Notes under the pieces: generated by a model
What the model was told of the DNA's origin: nothing
The model's input: only the letters and a program-made list of their open reading frames with translations
Databases searched by the model: none
Translations under genes and position numbers: made by a program
Shown: positions 46,502-55,059 of the stretch, piece by piece
Numbering within the stretch: the stretch's first letter is position 1
Layout of the letters: each line of letters starts with the position of its first letter
Assembly (NCBI RefSeq): GCF_000657795.2
Contig: NZ_JHEP02000003.1
Location: 62,001-126,000 of the forward strand
Source: Bordetella pseudohinzii
GTDB taxonomy: Bacteria > Pseudomonadota > Gammaproteobacteria > Burkholderiales > Burkholderiaceae_B
Direction: 5' to 3'
Length of the DNA: 64,000 nt

Positions 46502-47692
46502 ATGTCTTCTTCCGCGCATATCGACACGCTGCTTCAGCACATGGGCACCGCGCCCTTCGACCCCAAGACTGGCGTCGCGCCGGTCAATCTGCCCTCCATG
46601 CGCGCCAGCACCGTGCGCTTCGAAAGCCTGGAAACGCTGGAAAACGCCCAGCGCCGCAAGGCCGCGGGCGAGCGCGCCGTCACCTACGGCCGCATGGGCA
46701 TGGACACGCACGCCGCGCTGGAGCAGGTGTTCTGCCAGCTTGAAGGCGGCACGCACTGCTATCTCGCTTCCTCCGGCCTGGGCGGCATCACCCTGGCCTT
46801 CATGGCCTTGCTGTCGGCCGGCGACCACGCCCTGGTGGCCGATTGCGTTTACGGTCCGGTGCATGAGCTCAACGCCGCCGTGCTGTCGCGCATGGGCATC
46901 GAGCTGACCTTCTATCACGCCGGCGAAGACCTCGAAAAACTGGTGCGTCCCAATACCCGGCTGCTCTATGCCGAGGCGCCGGGCTCGCTGCTGTTCGAGA
47001 TGCTGGACATGCCGGCGCTGGCGCGTTTTGCGCGCCAGCACAATCTCATCCTGGCCACCGACAACACCTGGGGGTCGGGCTATATCTATCGTCCGCTGGC
47101 GCTGGGCGCCCAGGTGTCGGTGATTGCCGGCACCAAGTATGTGGGCGGGCATTCCGACCTGATGCTCGGCGCGGTCGTCACCAACGATGAAGCCATCGCC
47201 AAGCGCTTGAACCGCACGCAATACGCCATGGGCTATTCGGTCAGCGCCGATGATGCCTGGCTGGCCTTGCGCGGCGTGCGGACCATGCCCGTGCGCATGG
47301 CGCAGCATGCCCGGCATGCCTTGGAGATCTGCGAGTTCTTGCAGGGCCGGCCCGAGGTCGCGGCCATCTACCACCCGGCATGGCCGGGCGATGCCGGCCA
47401 TGCGCTTTGGCAGCGCGATTGCAGCGGCTCCAACGGCATGCTGGCGGTCCAGCTGCGCCTGTCGCCGCAGGCCGCGCGCATCTTCGTCGACACCCTGGAG
47501 CTATTCGGCATCGGGTTTTCGTGGGGCGGCTTCGAGTCGCTGGTGCAGCTGGTCACCCCGGGCGAGCTGGCGCGCCACCGATACTGGAAGGGCGGGCAGG
47601 ACGCGCTGGTGCGCCTGCATATCGGCCTGGAGTCGCCGGCCGACCTCATCGCCGATCTCACCCGGGCCTTGGCGCGCGCGGCCGGCCATTGA
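46502..47692 (+). CDS. metC: Cystathionine beta-lyase
   Basis: A 396-residue Cys/Met metabolism PLP enzyme. Substrate and cofactor region: TYGRMGMDTHAALEQVFCQLEGGTHC, the PLP Lys in AGTKYVGGHSDLM near residue 210, and TRTYAMGYSVSADDAWL-type text. The product splits cystathionine to homocysteine, pyruvate and ammonia. Length and composition match the Bordetella avium enzyme known as osteotoxin, which acts on tissue cells through sulfur-containing products. ATG 46502. Divergent from the LysE exporter. Confidence 0.9.
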   Translation: MSSSAHIDTLLQHMGTAPFDPKTGVAPVNLPSMRASTVRFESLETLENAQRRKAAGERAVTYGRMGMDTHAALEQVFCQLEGGTHCYLASSGLGGITLAFMALLSAGDHALVADCVYGPVHELNAAVLSRMGIELTFYHAGEDLEKLVRPNTRLLYAEAPGSLLFEMLDMPALARFARQHNLILATDNTWGSGYIYRPLALGAQVSVIAGTKYVGGHSDLMLGAVVTNDEAIAKRLNRTQYAMGYSVSADDAWLALRGVRTMPVRMAQHARHALEICEFLQGRPEVAAIYHPAWPGDAGHALWQRDCSGSNGMLAVQLRLSPQAARIFVDTLELFGIGFSWGGFESLVQLVTPGELARHRYWKGGQDALVRLHIGLESPADLIADLTRALARAAGH

Positions 47693-47702
47693 GCCGGCGC
47701 GT

Positions 47703-49256
47703 TCAGCCCCGCGCCCGCCGCCAGTCCGCCAGCGCTTCGGGCGGCAGCGGCGGCGAATACAGATAGCCCTGGCCCCATTGCACGCCCTGGCGGGCCAGGT
47801 GCTGGGCCTGCTCCGCCGTTTCTATGCCTTCGGCGGTGAGGTCCAGGCGCAGGCGGCGGCCCAGGGAAATAATCGTCTCCAGCACGACCGCATTGACCGA
47901 GTCGGTGCCGATGCCGGCCACAAAGCTGCGGTCGATCTTGATGAAATCGGCGTCCAGCTCGCGCAGATAGGACAGCGCGCTCTGCCCGGTGCCGAAATCG
48001 TCCAGCGCCCACAGCGCGCCCAGATCGCGGGTCTGCTGGATATTGGCCTGGGTCTGCGGGTCTTGCGGCAAGGCCTCGCGCTCGGTCAGCTCCAGCACGA
48101 CCTTGGGTCGGTCCGGCCCCAATGCCTCCATCAGCCTGCCGACATCCTGCGTGAAAGCGGGCATGGCCAGGTGCGAACCGCTGATATTGATCCCCAGGTG
48201 GTCCTCCGGGCCCAGGCCCAGCCGCGGCAGGTCGGCGGCCACCAGGCCGAAGACGTGGCGCGTCAAGGCGGGCATGAGGCCGTGCTGTTCGGCCAGCGGG
48301 ATGAAGAGATCGGGCCGCACCATGCCCAGGTCCGGGCGGCGCCAGCGGATCAGCGCCTCCACGCCGCTCATCTTGCCGCTGGGCAGGTGCACCACGGGCT
48401 GGTACACCATGGAAAATTCGCCTTGGCGCATGCCGCGCTGCAGCTCGCTGGCCAATGACAAGCGGCGCCGGTTGTACTGGTAGGCCGCATAGGCGGCGAT
48501 CAGCGAGACGATGACCAGGAAAGGCGCGTGGTGCCACCACAGGTAGCGGCGATGCGCGGCCACGGCGGCCAGGGCCGGCGCCACCGTCACCACCACCGGA
48601 TAGCGCGAAGAGCGCGCCTGCGCGCTGGCGCGCGCGCTGAAGGCGGCCGCGCCGTCGGCGGGCACGCTGGGCGAAAGCGGCTCGCCGGTGTCGCTCATGT
48701 CGACCCGCACGCGGAACTCGCCGTTATTGGAGGCCGCCTTCTGGATGTCCAGCAGATACTGGCCGTCGATGACGGCCATGGCGCCCGTGCCCGGGGCGGT
48801 GGATTCGGACACCACGATGGCCGGCCGGTCCGGCACCACCAGCGAGCCGGCGATGGGCGTGACGGCGCGCGCGGGCGGCAGCGTGGCCATGCCGTCGAAG
48901 ACGTCGCGCGGCGCGAAATTGACGCCGCCGATAAGCGAGGTGCAGTACAGCCTGCCGTGCTTCATCAGGCTGAGCGAGCGGTAATAGAGCGTGATATTGG
49001 CCTGGCGGGCCAGTTCGGGCGCGGCGTCGGGACAGGGCCGGTCCAGCAGGCCGACGGCGCGGCGGACATTGTCGAAGACCACATCCAATGTGCTGTCCAT
49101 CTGCCGCTGTATGGTCGCCGCGGTGACGGCGGATTCGCCGCTGGCGCGGTCCTGGGCCATCCACCAGATCAGGGGCGCCATCAGCAGCGACGGCAGCGCC
49201 ATTGCGATCAGCGCGGCGGCAAGGCTCCAGCGGTGACGGTGCTTGATGGCCTGCAT
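47703..49256 (-). CDS. PdeC-like redox-sensing c-di-GMP phosphodiesterase (CSS + EAL)
   Basis: A 517-residue membrane protein. Two transmembrane segments (about 10-32 and 232-252) flank a periplasmic domain with C75 (RPC) and C105 (YCTSLIG, a CTS variant of the CSS motif), spaced exactly 30 residues apart as in E. coli PdeC. The cytoplasmic EAL domain is complete: GVEALIRW, NISGSHL, LELTERE, LDDFGTG, KIDRSFV, AEGIET and GQGYL, so it should hydrolyse c-di-GMP. Disulfide state would govern activity. dsbA is the next upstream gene on the same strand, but a terminator separates them. Confidence 0.9.
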   Translation of the reverse strand: MQAIKHRHRWSLAAALIAMALPSLLMAPLIWWMAQDRASGESAVTAATIQRQMDSTLDVVFDNVRRAVGLLDRPCPDAAPELARQANITLYYRSLSLMKHGRLYCTSLIGGVNFAPRDVFDGMATLPPARAVTPIAGSLVVPDRPAIVVSESTAPGTGAMAVIDGQYLLDIQKAASNNGEFRVRVDMSDTGEPLSPSVPADGAAAFSARASAQARSSRYPVVVTVAPALAAVAAHRRYLWWHHAPFLVIVSLIAAYAAYQYNRRRLSLASELQRGMRQGEFSMVYQPVVHLPSGKMSGVEALIRWRRPDLGMVRPDLFIPLAEQHGLMPALTRHVFGLVAADLPRLGLGPEDHLGINISGSHLAMPAFTQDVGRLMEALGPDRPKVVLELTEREALPQDPQTQANIQQTRDLGALWALDDFGTGQSALSYLRELDADFIKIDRSFVAGIGTDSVNAVVLETIISLGRRLRLDLTAEGIETAEQAQHLARQGVQWGQGYLYSPPLPPEALADWRRARG

Positions 49257-49319
49257 AGTGCGGCTGGGGCTTCCGGTTCGTGGATGACGGGCGCTTGCCG
49301 GGCATTGTAAGCCGCCATG

Positions 49320-49354
49320 AAAAACCCCCCAAGATCCGGGAGGATCCTGGGGGG
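49320..49354 (-). terminator. Intrinsic terminator of dsbA
   Basis: On the minus strand CCCCCCAGGATCC and GGATCTTGGGGGG pair around a short loop, with one mismatch, and are followed by TTTTT. It lies 22 bp after the dsbA stop. Confidence 0.88.
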
Positions 49355-49375
49355 CTGTCGGCCCGGGGGCGGGGC

Positions 49376-50008
49376 TTACTGGCCGCGGGCCATGGGAATC
49401 AGCTTGTCGATTTCCTTGATGGCGCCTTCATAGCTGTTGCCCGCCAGCACCGGCGAGGTCATGAACTTGCCGCCCACGGCGAACGAGGGCGTGCCGTCGA
49501 TGCGATAGGCCTCGGCCAGCTGATTGGCGCGCTGCACCTGGGTCTGGACGCTGAAGGAATCGAACACCGCGTCGAACTTGGCGCGGTCCACGCCTTGGGC
49601 GGCGACCCACTCGCCCATGGACTTCTTGTCGAACAGGCGCTTGCGCTCGCCGTGGATGGCGTTGAAGACCTTGATGTGCAGATCGGGGCGGTCCAGCGCC
49701 AGCAGCGTGTAGTACAGCTGCTGCAGCGGCTTCATGCCGGCATTGAAGGCGATGGGCACTTGCTTGAGGACGACGTCCTGCGGCTTGGTCTTGGCCCAAT
49801 CCTCGACCATGGGTTCGATGGCGGCGCAGTGCGGGCAGGTGTAGGCGAAAAATTCCAGGACTTCGATCTTGCCCGGGGTATCCGAAGGCAGGGCCGGCGA
49901 GATGGGGACATAGCCATTGCCACCCTGCGCGTGGCTGGCGGGGGCGAAAAAGGTTGTCGCGGCCAGGGCGGCGGCGGCCAGGAGGCGGGAAATCGAAGGA
50001 GACGGCAT
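49376..50008 (-). CDS. dsbA: Thiol:disulfide interchange protein DsbA
   Basis: A 210-residue periplasmic oxidoreductase. Signal peptide ends around residue 27 (SHAQG). The thioredoxin-fold active site is C58-P-H-C61 in [14 protein letters not shown], and the cis-Pro is in GTPSFAV near residue 175. It inserts disulfides into exported proteins and would be re-oxidised by DsbB, not found here. Cotranscription with the upstream SPOR gene is possible across 57 bp. The neighbouring PdeC-like protein has a plausible DsbA substrate cysteine pair. Confidence 0.96.
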   Translation of the reverse strand: MPSPSISRLLAAAALAATTFFAPASHAQGGNGYVPISPALPSDTPGKIEVLEFFAYTCPHCAAIEPMVEDWAKTKPQDVVLKQVPIAFNAGMKPLQQLYYTLLALDRPDLHIKVFNAIHGERKRLFDKKSMGEWVAAQGVDRAKFDAVFDSFSVQTQVQRANQLAEAYRIDGTPSFAVGGKFMTSPVLAGNSYEGAIKEIDKLIPMARGQ

Positions 50009-50065
50009 ACGTGTTCCTGGAGTGAAAGCGTTACAGACCCGGCGCGGGTCCGGAAGTTCAACGGT

Positions 50066-50743
50066 TTATTGCTGCTTGACCACGGTGGATTCGATCTTGT
50101 TTTCGCCCAGGCGGCTGCGTGCGCGATTCATGTCGTCCAGGCGTGAGAAAGGACCGACGCGAACCCGGTTGATCTGCACGCCATTGACCTCGGCGCGCTG
50201 CACGTTCACGGGCAGGCCCAGCAGCAGGATGCGCGCCCGCAAGGACTCGGCATCGGCCTGCACGCGATAGGCGCCAGCCTGCAGATAGTAATTGCCATTG
50301 GCCTGCTGGGAGGCGCTGCTGGCGCTCTTCTCGGACGGCTTGGCCGCGGCGGCCGGCTTGGACGGGGGCGGCGCGGCGGGCACGGGGACGGGCAGCGGCG
50401 CGGCGGCCTGATCGGGGCTGGGCAGCGTGGCGATCAGGGCGCCCAGATCGTCGGTCTTGCCATCGGGCAAGGGCGTGGGCGCCGTCGCCGTCGGGCCGGT
50501 CGGCGGCGTGCCCGCCGCCCCGTCGCGTCCGTACAGGCCCTGGTTGGGATCGGGCGCGGTGCGCGGATCGATGGGTTTTTCGGGGCCGCTGGCCTGGCGC
50601 GTGGCGCGGTCCACGAAAGGCATGGGCGCCTTGGTGACATAGAAGGCGACGGCGGCGGCCAGGATCAGGCCGATCAGCAGGCCGGCCAGCACGCCGTAAA
50701 GCGTGCTGCCGCCCTGGGAGCTGGATTTGCGCTTGCTGGCCAT
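50066..50743 (-). CDS. SPOR-domain cell-division protein (FtsN-like)
   Basis: A 225-residue protein with a short cytoplasmic N-terminus, one membrane helix (residues ~16-38), a Pro/Ala-rich linker (70-150) and a C-terminal SPOR domain (YYLQAGAYRVQADAESLRARILLLGLPVNVQRAEVNGVQINRVRVGPFSRLDDMNRARSRLGENKIESTVVKQ). SPOR domains bind denuded peptidoglycan at the septum. In this position between argS and dsbA, it is a common arrangement in this group and the protein may serve as FtsN. ATG 50741-50743 is 7 bp after the argS stop. Confidence 0.9.
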   Translation of the reverse strand: MASKRKSSSQGGSTLYGVLAGLLIGLILAAAVAFYVTKAPMPFVDRATRQASGPEKPIDPRTAPDPNQGLYGRDGAAGTPPTGPTATAPTPLPDGKTDDLGALIATLPSPDQAAAPLPVPVPAAPPPSKPAAAAKPSEKSASSASQQANGNYYLQAGAYRVQADAESLRARILLLGLPVNVQRAEVNGVQINRVRVGPFSRLDDMNRARSRLGENKIESTVVKQQ

Positions 50744-50749
50744 GGGCGC

Positions 50750-52435
50750 TTACATGCGTTGGGGCGCGGTCACGCCCAACAGCGCCAGGCCGTTGGCCAG
50801 CACCTGGCGCGTGGTCGCCGCCAGGCGCAGGCGGGCGAGCTTGAGCGCCGGGTCATCGACCAGCACGCGCTCGGCGTTGTACCAGCCATGGAAGTCCGAG
50901 GCGCAATCGCGCAGCCAGAAGGCGATGTGGTGCGGCGCGAGTTCCTGGGCCGCCAGCCTGACCACATTGGGGAACTCGGCCAGGCGCTGCATCAAGGCGA
51001 ATTCGGTCGGCGCCGTCAGCGGCGCGGTGTCGGCCGCGGCGATGGCGGCTTCGTCCAGGCCGGAGCCCGCGATCATGCTGCAGATGCGGGCATGCGCGTA
51101 CTGGATGTAATAGACCGGGTTTTCGTCGCTCTTGGACAGGGCCAGGTCGATGTCGAACACGAATTCGGTATCGGCGCGGCGCTGGATCAGGAAGTAGCGC
51201 ACCGCGTCGCGGCCCACCCATTCGATCAGGTCGCGCATGGTGACATAGCTGCCGGCGCGCTTGGAGATCTTGACCTCCTCGCCGCCGCGCATCACCTTGA
51301 CCATCTTGTGCAGCACATAGGCCGGGAAATCCTTGGGGATGCCCTCGTCCAGGCCTTGCAGCCCGGCGCGCACGCGCGCCACCGTGCCGTGGTGGTCGCT
51401 GCCCTGGATATTGATGGCCTGGTGAAAACCGCGCTCCCACTTGGCCTGGTGATAGGCCACGTCAGGGACAAAATAGGTGTAGCCGCCTTCGCGCTTGCGC
51501 ATGACGCGGTCTTTGTCGTCGCCCGTGCCCAGTTCGGTCGTGCGCAGCCAGAGCGCGCCGTCCTGCTCGTAGGTGTGGCCATTGGCGACCAGCCTTTGCA
51601 CGGTGCGCTCGACCCGTCCCGAGGTGTAGAGCGAGCTTTCCAGGAAGAAGTTGTCGAACTTCAGGCCGAAGGCCTGCAGATCCAGATCCTGCTCGCGGCG
51701 CAGATAGGCCACGGCAAAGGCGCGGATGTCTTCCAGGCTGTCGAGGTCGCCGCTGGCCTGGACCGGCTGGCCGTCGGCGGCCTGCACCGATGCGCGGGCG
51801 GCGTAGTCGCGGGCGATGTCCAGGATGTAATCGCCCTTGTAGCCGTCGGCCGGCCATTCGGGGGCGTCGGTGGCGATGCCGCGGGCGCGCGCCTGCACGC
51901 TGATGGCCAGGTTCTCGATCTGGTTGCCGGCATCGTTGTAATAGAACTCGCGCGTCACATCCCAGCCGGTGGCGTCGAACAGACGGCAGATGGCGTCGCC
52001 CAGGGCGGCCTGGCGGGCATGGCCCACGTGCAGCGGCCCGGTGGGGTTGGCCGACACGAATTCCACCAGCACTTTTTCGCCGCGCCGCGGGCCGCGGCCA
52101 TACGCCTCGCCCTGCGCGGCCACGGCGGCGATCACCGCCTGGCGGGCCTGGGCGGTAAAGCGCAGGTTGATGAAGCCGGGGCCGGCGATCTCGGCGCTGT
52201 CGACGAGGGCGCGCGCCTGGGGATCGGCCAGCAGCGCGTCCACGATGCCCTGGGCCAGCTCGCGCGGATTGCGCTTGGCCGGCTTGGCCAGTTGCATGGC
52301 CACATTGGTGGCGATATCGCCATGGGCGGCGACCTTGGGACGCTCCAGCTGGATGTCGGGCCGGGCCTCGGGCAGGATGCCGGCGACGGCACGGGCGAGC
52401 AGGGAAATGAGGTGTTGTTGTTGCTCGGGGAGCAT
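50750..52435 (-). CDS. argS: Arginyl-tRNA synthetase
   Basis: A 561-residue class I synthetase. HIGH-like HVGH sits in [17 protein letters not shown] (near residue 135), KMSK-like EVKISKRAG near residue 395, and the N-terminal add-on domain begins with [18 protein letters not shown]. It charges tRNA(Arg). It heads a minus-strand run argS - SPOR - dsbA. Start ATG 52433-52435. Confidence 0.97.
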   Translation of the reverse strand: MLPEQQQHLISLLARAVAGILPEARPDIQLERPKVAAHGDIATNVAMQLAKPAKRNPRELAQGIVDALLADPQARALVDSAEIAGPGFINLRFTAQARQAVIAAVAAQGEAYGRGPRRGEKVLVEFVSANPTGPLHVGHARQAALGDAICRLFDATGWDVTREFYYNDAGNQIENLAISVQARARGIATDAPEWPADGYKGDYILDIARDYAARASVQAADGQPVQASGDLDSLEDIRAFAVAYLRREQDLDLQAFGLKFDNFFLESSLYTSGRVERTVQRLVANGHTYEQDGALWLRTTELGTGDDKDRVMRKREGGYTYFVPDVAYHQAKWERGFHQAINIQGSDHHGTVARVRAGLQGLDEGIPKDFPAYVLHKMVKVMRGGEEVKISKRAGSYVTMRDLIEWVGRDAVRYFLIQRRADTEFVFDIDLALSKSDENPVYYIQYAHARICSMIAGSGLDEAAIAAADTAPLTAPTEFALMQRLAEFPNVVRLAAQELAPHHIAFWLRDCASDFHGWYNAERVLVDDPALKLARLRLAATTRQVLANGLALLGVTAPQRM

Positions 52436-52619
52436 GGGCGATGGGCAGAAAATGTCAGGAGGCGGATGCCGCTCCCGCTTCGGGCGGGGCGCTCGCGCGA
52501 AAAGTGCCTAAATGATAGCGCGAACCCGGTTTTGCCATGCCTGGCCGGCCGCGGACGGCCGTATTGGCAGAGGGGGACTGATGGGGTAGTGTATGAAATT
52601 ATCAGTTGGGAGAGGCAAG

Positions 52620-52961
52620 ATGCTGATCACCTTTCATTCCAAGGCCACCGCCGAAGTCCTGATGCGCACGGCTGATGCGGCCCCGCTTCTTCAGGCGGCG
52701 GGCAAGCTGGTGGGCGATGACATCCCCGAGCGCGGCGTCTTCACCCCCGAACAGCTGCCGGCCGCCATTGCCGGCCTGGAGGCCGCCGTGGCCGGGCAGC
52801 CTGCCCCGGCCGAGGACGAAGACCATCCCGACCAGGAGCCCAAGCACCCGATCGAGCGCGAGGTGGGCCTGCAGCAGCGCGCCTATCCCCTGCTGGACAT
52901 GATGCGCCAGTCCTTGGCCGCGCGCGCCGACCTGACCTGGGAGGTCAGCCGGGGCTGGTAA
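52620..52961 (+). CDS. DUF1840 small protein
   Basis: A 113-residue protein starting MLITFHSKATAEVLMRTADAAPLL, with an acidic linker (PAEDEDHPDQEP) and ending in LDMMRQSLAARADLTWEVSRGW. This is the DUF1840 pattern, mainly found in betaproteobacteria. Function unknown. ATG 52620 follows GGGAGAGG; the in-frame ATG at 52593 is less likely. Confidence 0.85.
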   Translation: MLITFHSKATAEVLMRTADAAPLLQAAGKLVGDDIPERGVFTPEQLPAAIAGLEAAVAGQPAPAEDEDHPDQEPKHPIEREVGLQQRAYPLLDMMRQSLAARADLTWEVSRGW

Positions 52962-53047
52962 GGCAATGTCGCCGGTCTGACAATGCCCGGCCGGTTTTTT
53001 CTGCATACTGCGGTGGCCCGTTATTTTCGACTTCCAGGAGATCTTCC

Positions 53048-53365
53048 ATGCGTAGCGACGTCACCGTGATTTTCGACGCCCGCCGTTCGCTCGATTTCAC
53101 CGTCCAGGTGGAGCCTTCGAGCGCCGCGTCGCTGGCTGCCCGCGATTGGTTCGACAGCGCCTGGGAGATGCTGGGCTGCGAGCCCCTGCGCCCCAGCGGC
53201 AAGGTGCTGCTGCTGGACAAGATCATGGGCGTGGCCGATGCCCTGGGCTATGAGACCCTGTCCGGCGACGCCAAGGAGGCCGGGGAGTTCGCGCGCAACG
53301 CCGCCCTGGCCCTGGAGAAGCCCCGCGTCATCGTCGACCTGCCGGGGCTGTCCGTGGGCTACTGA
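53048..53365 (+). CDS. Hypothetical protein
   Basis: A 105-residue cytosolic protein without a family I recognise. It starts MRSDVTVIFDARRSLDFTVQVEPSSAASLAARDWFDSAWEMLGCEPLRPSGKVLLLDKIMGVADALGYETL, with a conserved-looking hydrophobic core and no membrane helix. A good ribosome binding site (AGGAGATC) precedes ATG 53048. It lies 86 bp after the DUF1840 gene and converges with the Ugp-like permease gene. Coding potential is supported by codon use and signal, not by homology. Confidence 0.75.
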   Translation: MRSDVTVIFDARRSLDFTVQVEPSSAASLAARDWFDSAWEMLGCEPLRPSGKVLLLDKIMGVADALGYETLSGDAKEAGEFARNAALALEKPRVIVDLPGLSVGY

Positions 53366-53368
53366 GCG

Positions 53369-54178
53369 CTACCGTATGCCGGCGCGCATGAAGGACTGCA
53401 CGAACTGCCGCTGAAACAACAAGAAAGCGACCAGCAGCGGCGCGGCCGACAGCAAGGTCGCCGCCGTGATGACCGACCAGTCTATGCCCTGGTCGGTCGA
53501 AGAGAAAACCTGCAGGCCCACCGTCAGCGGCCGCGATTCCACTGAGTTAGTGATGATCAGCGGCCACAGGAAGTTATTCCAGTGATGGCTGACCGACACC
53601 AGTCCGTAGGCGACGTAGATGGGTTTGGCCAGGGGCACATAGACCTTGAGCAGGATTTGCGTGGGCGAGGCGCCCTCCACGCGCGCGGCCTCTTCGAGTT
53701 CGCGCGGCACGGTCTTGAAGGTTTGGCGCAGCAGGAAGATGCCGAAGGCCGAGGCGAAGTATGGCAACCCCACCGCGAACACCGTGTCGCGCACCCCCAG
53801 CCAGCTCATGCTGCGGTAGTTTTCGACCAGCAGCACGTCAGGCATGATCATCAGCTGCAGCAGCACCAGCATGAAGACGACATCGCGGCCGCGAAACTCG
53901 AAACGCGCGAAGGCGTAGCCGGCCAGCGTGGACAGCACCAGCTGGGCGGCCAGCACCATGGTCACCAGCAAGAAGGTGTTCAGGAAATACCGCGGAAAAG
54001 GCGCGGCATGCCAGGCGCGCGAAAAATTTTCCAGCGTCAGCGGCGCAAACAGGTCGAAGCGCGTGGCATAGGCCGGCGGATGAAAGGCCGCCCAGGCGGC
54101 ATAGGCCAGGGGCAGAATCCACAACAGGCCCAGCAGCCAGGCGCCCAGGGTGTCGAGTAGGTCGGACTTGGCATTCAT
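53369..54178 (-). CDS. Ugp-like ABC importer permease E (UgpE)
   Basis: A 269-residue permease of the MalG type. The coupling motif EEAARVEGASPTQILLKVYVPLAKP near residue 180 matches the EAA loop, and FRRYFLNTFLLVTMVLAAQLVLSTLAGYAFARF is an early helix region. ATG 54176-54178 overlaps the stop of the previous permease by ATGA. It would import glycerol 3-phosphate or glycerophosphodiesters with the other permease, by analogy with Ugp; substrate is inferred. Confidence 0.9.
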   Translation of the reverse strand: MNAKSDLLDTLGAWLLGLLWILPLAYAAWAAFHPPAYATRFDLFAPLTLENFSRAWHAAPFPRYFLNTFLLVTMVLAAQLVLSTLAGYAFARFEFRGRDVVFMLVLLQLMIMPDVLLVENYRSMSWLGVRDTVFAVGLPYFASAFGIFLLRQTFKTVPRELEEAARVEGASPTQILLKVYVPLAKPIYVAYGLVSVSHHWNNFLWPLIITNSVESRPLTVGLQVFSSTDQGIDWSVITAATLLSAAPLLVAFLLFQRQFVQSFMRAGIR

Positions 54179-55059
54179 TGATAGTGCGTCCTGCGGTCCA
54201 GCCAGCGGAATTTGATCAGCGCGGTCACGGCCAGCATCACCAGCAGCACCACCGTCAGCGTGGCGGCATAGGCGGTATCCCAGAAGCTGAAACCTACCTG
54301 GTAGATATAAAAGAGCAGCAGCGTGCTGGCATTGTCCGGGCCGCCGCGGGTCATCACCACCACGTGGTCCACCAGGCGGAAGGCGTTGATGAGGGCATTG
54401 ACCAGCACGAACAGCGTGGTGGGCATCAGCAGCGGCCACAGCACGCGGCGGAAATACTGCCAGCGCGAGGCGCCTTCCAGCATGGCCGCTTCGCGCAGCG
54501 AGGGCGAGACTGTCTGCAGCGCGGCCAGATAGAAGATCATGAAAAAGCCGGATTCTTTCCAGACGGTGACCAGCATCAGGGCGGGCAGCGCCGTGTCGCG
54601 GCTGCCCAGCCAGTTCATGCCCGGCAGGCCGAACCATTGCAGCACCTGGGCGATCAGGCCGTACTGCGGCGTGTAGAAGAACAGCCAGATATTGGCCACG
54701 GCCACCATGGGCAGCACGGTGGGCGTGAAATAGGCCATGCGCAGGAAACCGCGCCCGGCCAGGCGCCGGTTGACCCACAAGGCCATGGCCAGCGCGATGG
54801 CGATCGACGTCGGTATGGTGCCCAGCGCGAACCAGAGGTTGTTCCACAGGGATTGCCAGAACACCGGGTCATCGCGCATGACGGCATAGTTCTCCAGGCC
54901 CACGAACTGCGCCGGGCGCTTGCCCTTGGGCGTGGAGAAAAAACTGTGCCACACCGTGGCCAGCGCCGGGTAGTGCGTGAAGGCGGCCAGCAGGACGATG
55001 GCTGGCAGCAGAAGCAGCCAGCCATAGACCGCCTGAAGCGAGCGTGGCGCCAGCCTCAT
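54175..55059 (-). CDS. Ugp-like ABC importer permease A (UgpA)
   Basis: A 294-residue permease of the MalF type, beginning RLAPRSLQAVYGWLLLLPAIVLLAAFTHYPALATVWHSFF. EAA loop: SLREAAMLEGASRWQYFRRVLWPLLMPTT near residue 210. Both ends show ATGA overlaps, with the binding-protein stop at 55056 and with ugpE start at 54178. It forms the transport pore with the 53369 product. Confidence 0.92.
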   Translation of the reverse strand: MRLAPRSLQAVYGWLLLLPAIVLLAAFTHYPALATVWHSFFSTPKGKRPAQFVGLENYAVMRDDPVFWQSLWNNLWFALGTIPTSIAIALAMALWVNRRLAGRGFLRMAYFTPTVLPMVAVANIWLFFYTPQYGLIAQVLQWFGLPGMNWLGSRDTALPALMLVTVWKESGFFMIFYLAALQTVSPSLREAAMLEGASRWQYFRRVLWPLLMPTTLFVLVNALINAFRLVDHVVVMTRGGPDNASTLLLFYIYQVGFSFWDTAYAATLTVVLLVMLAVTALIKFRWLDRRTHYQ

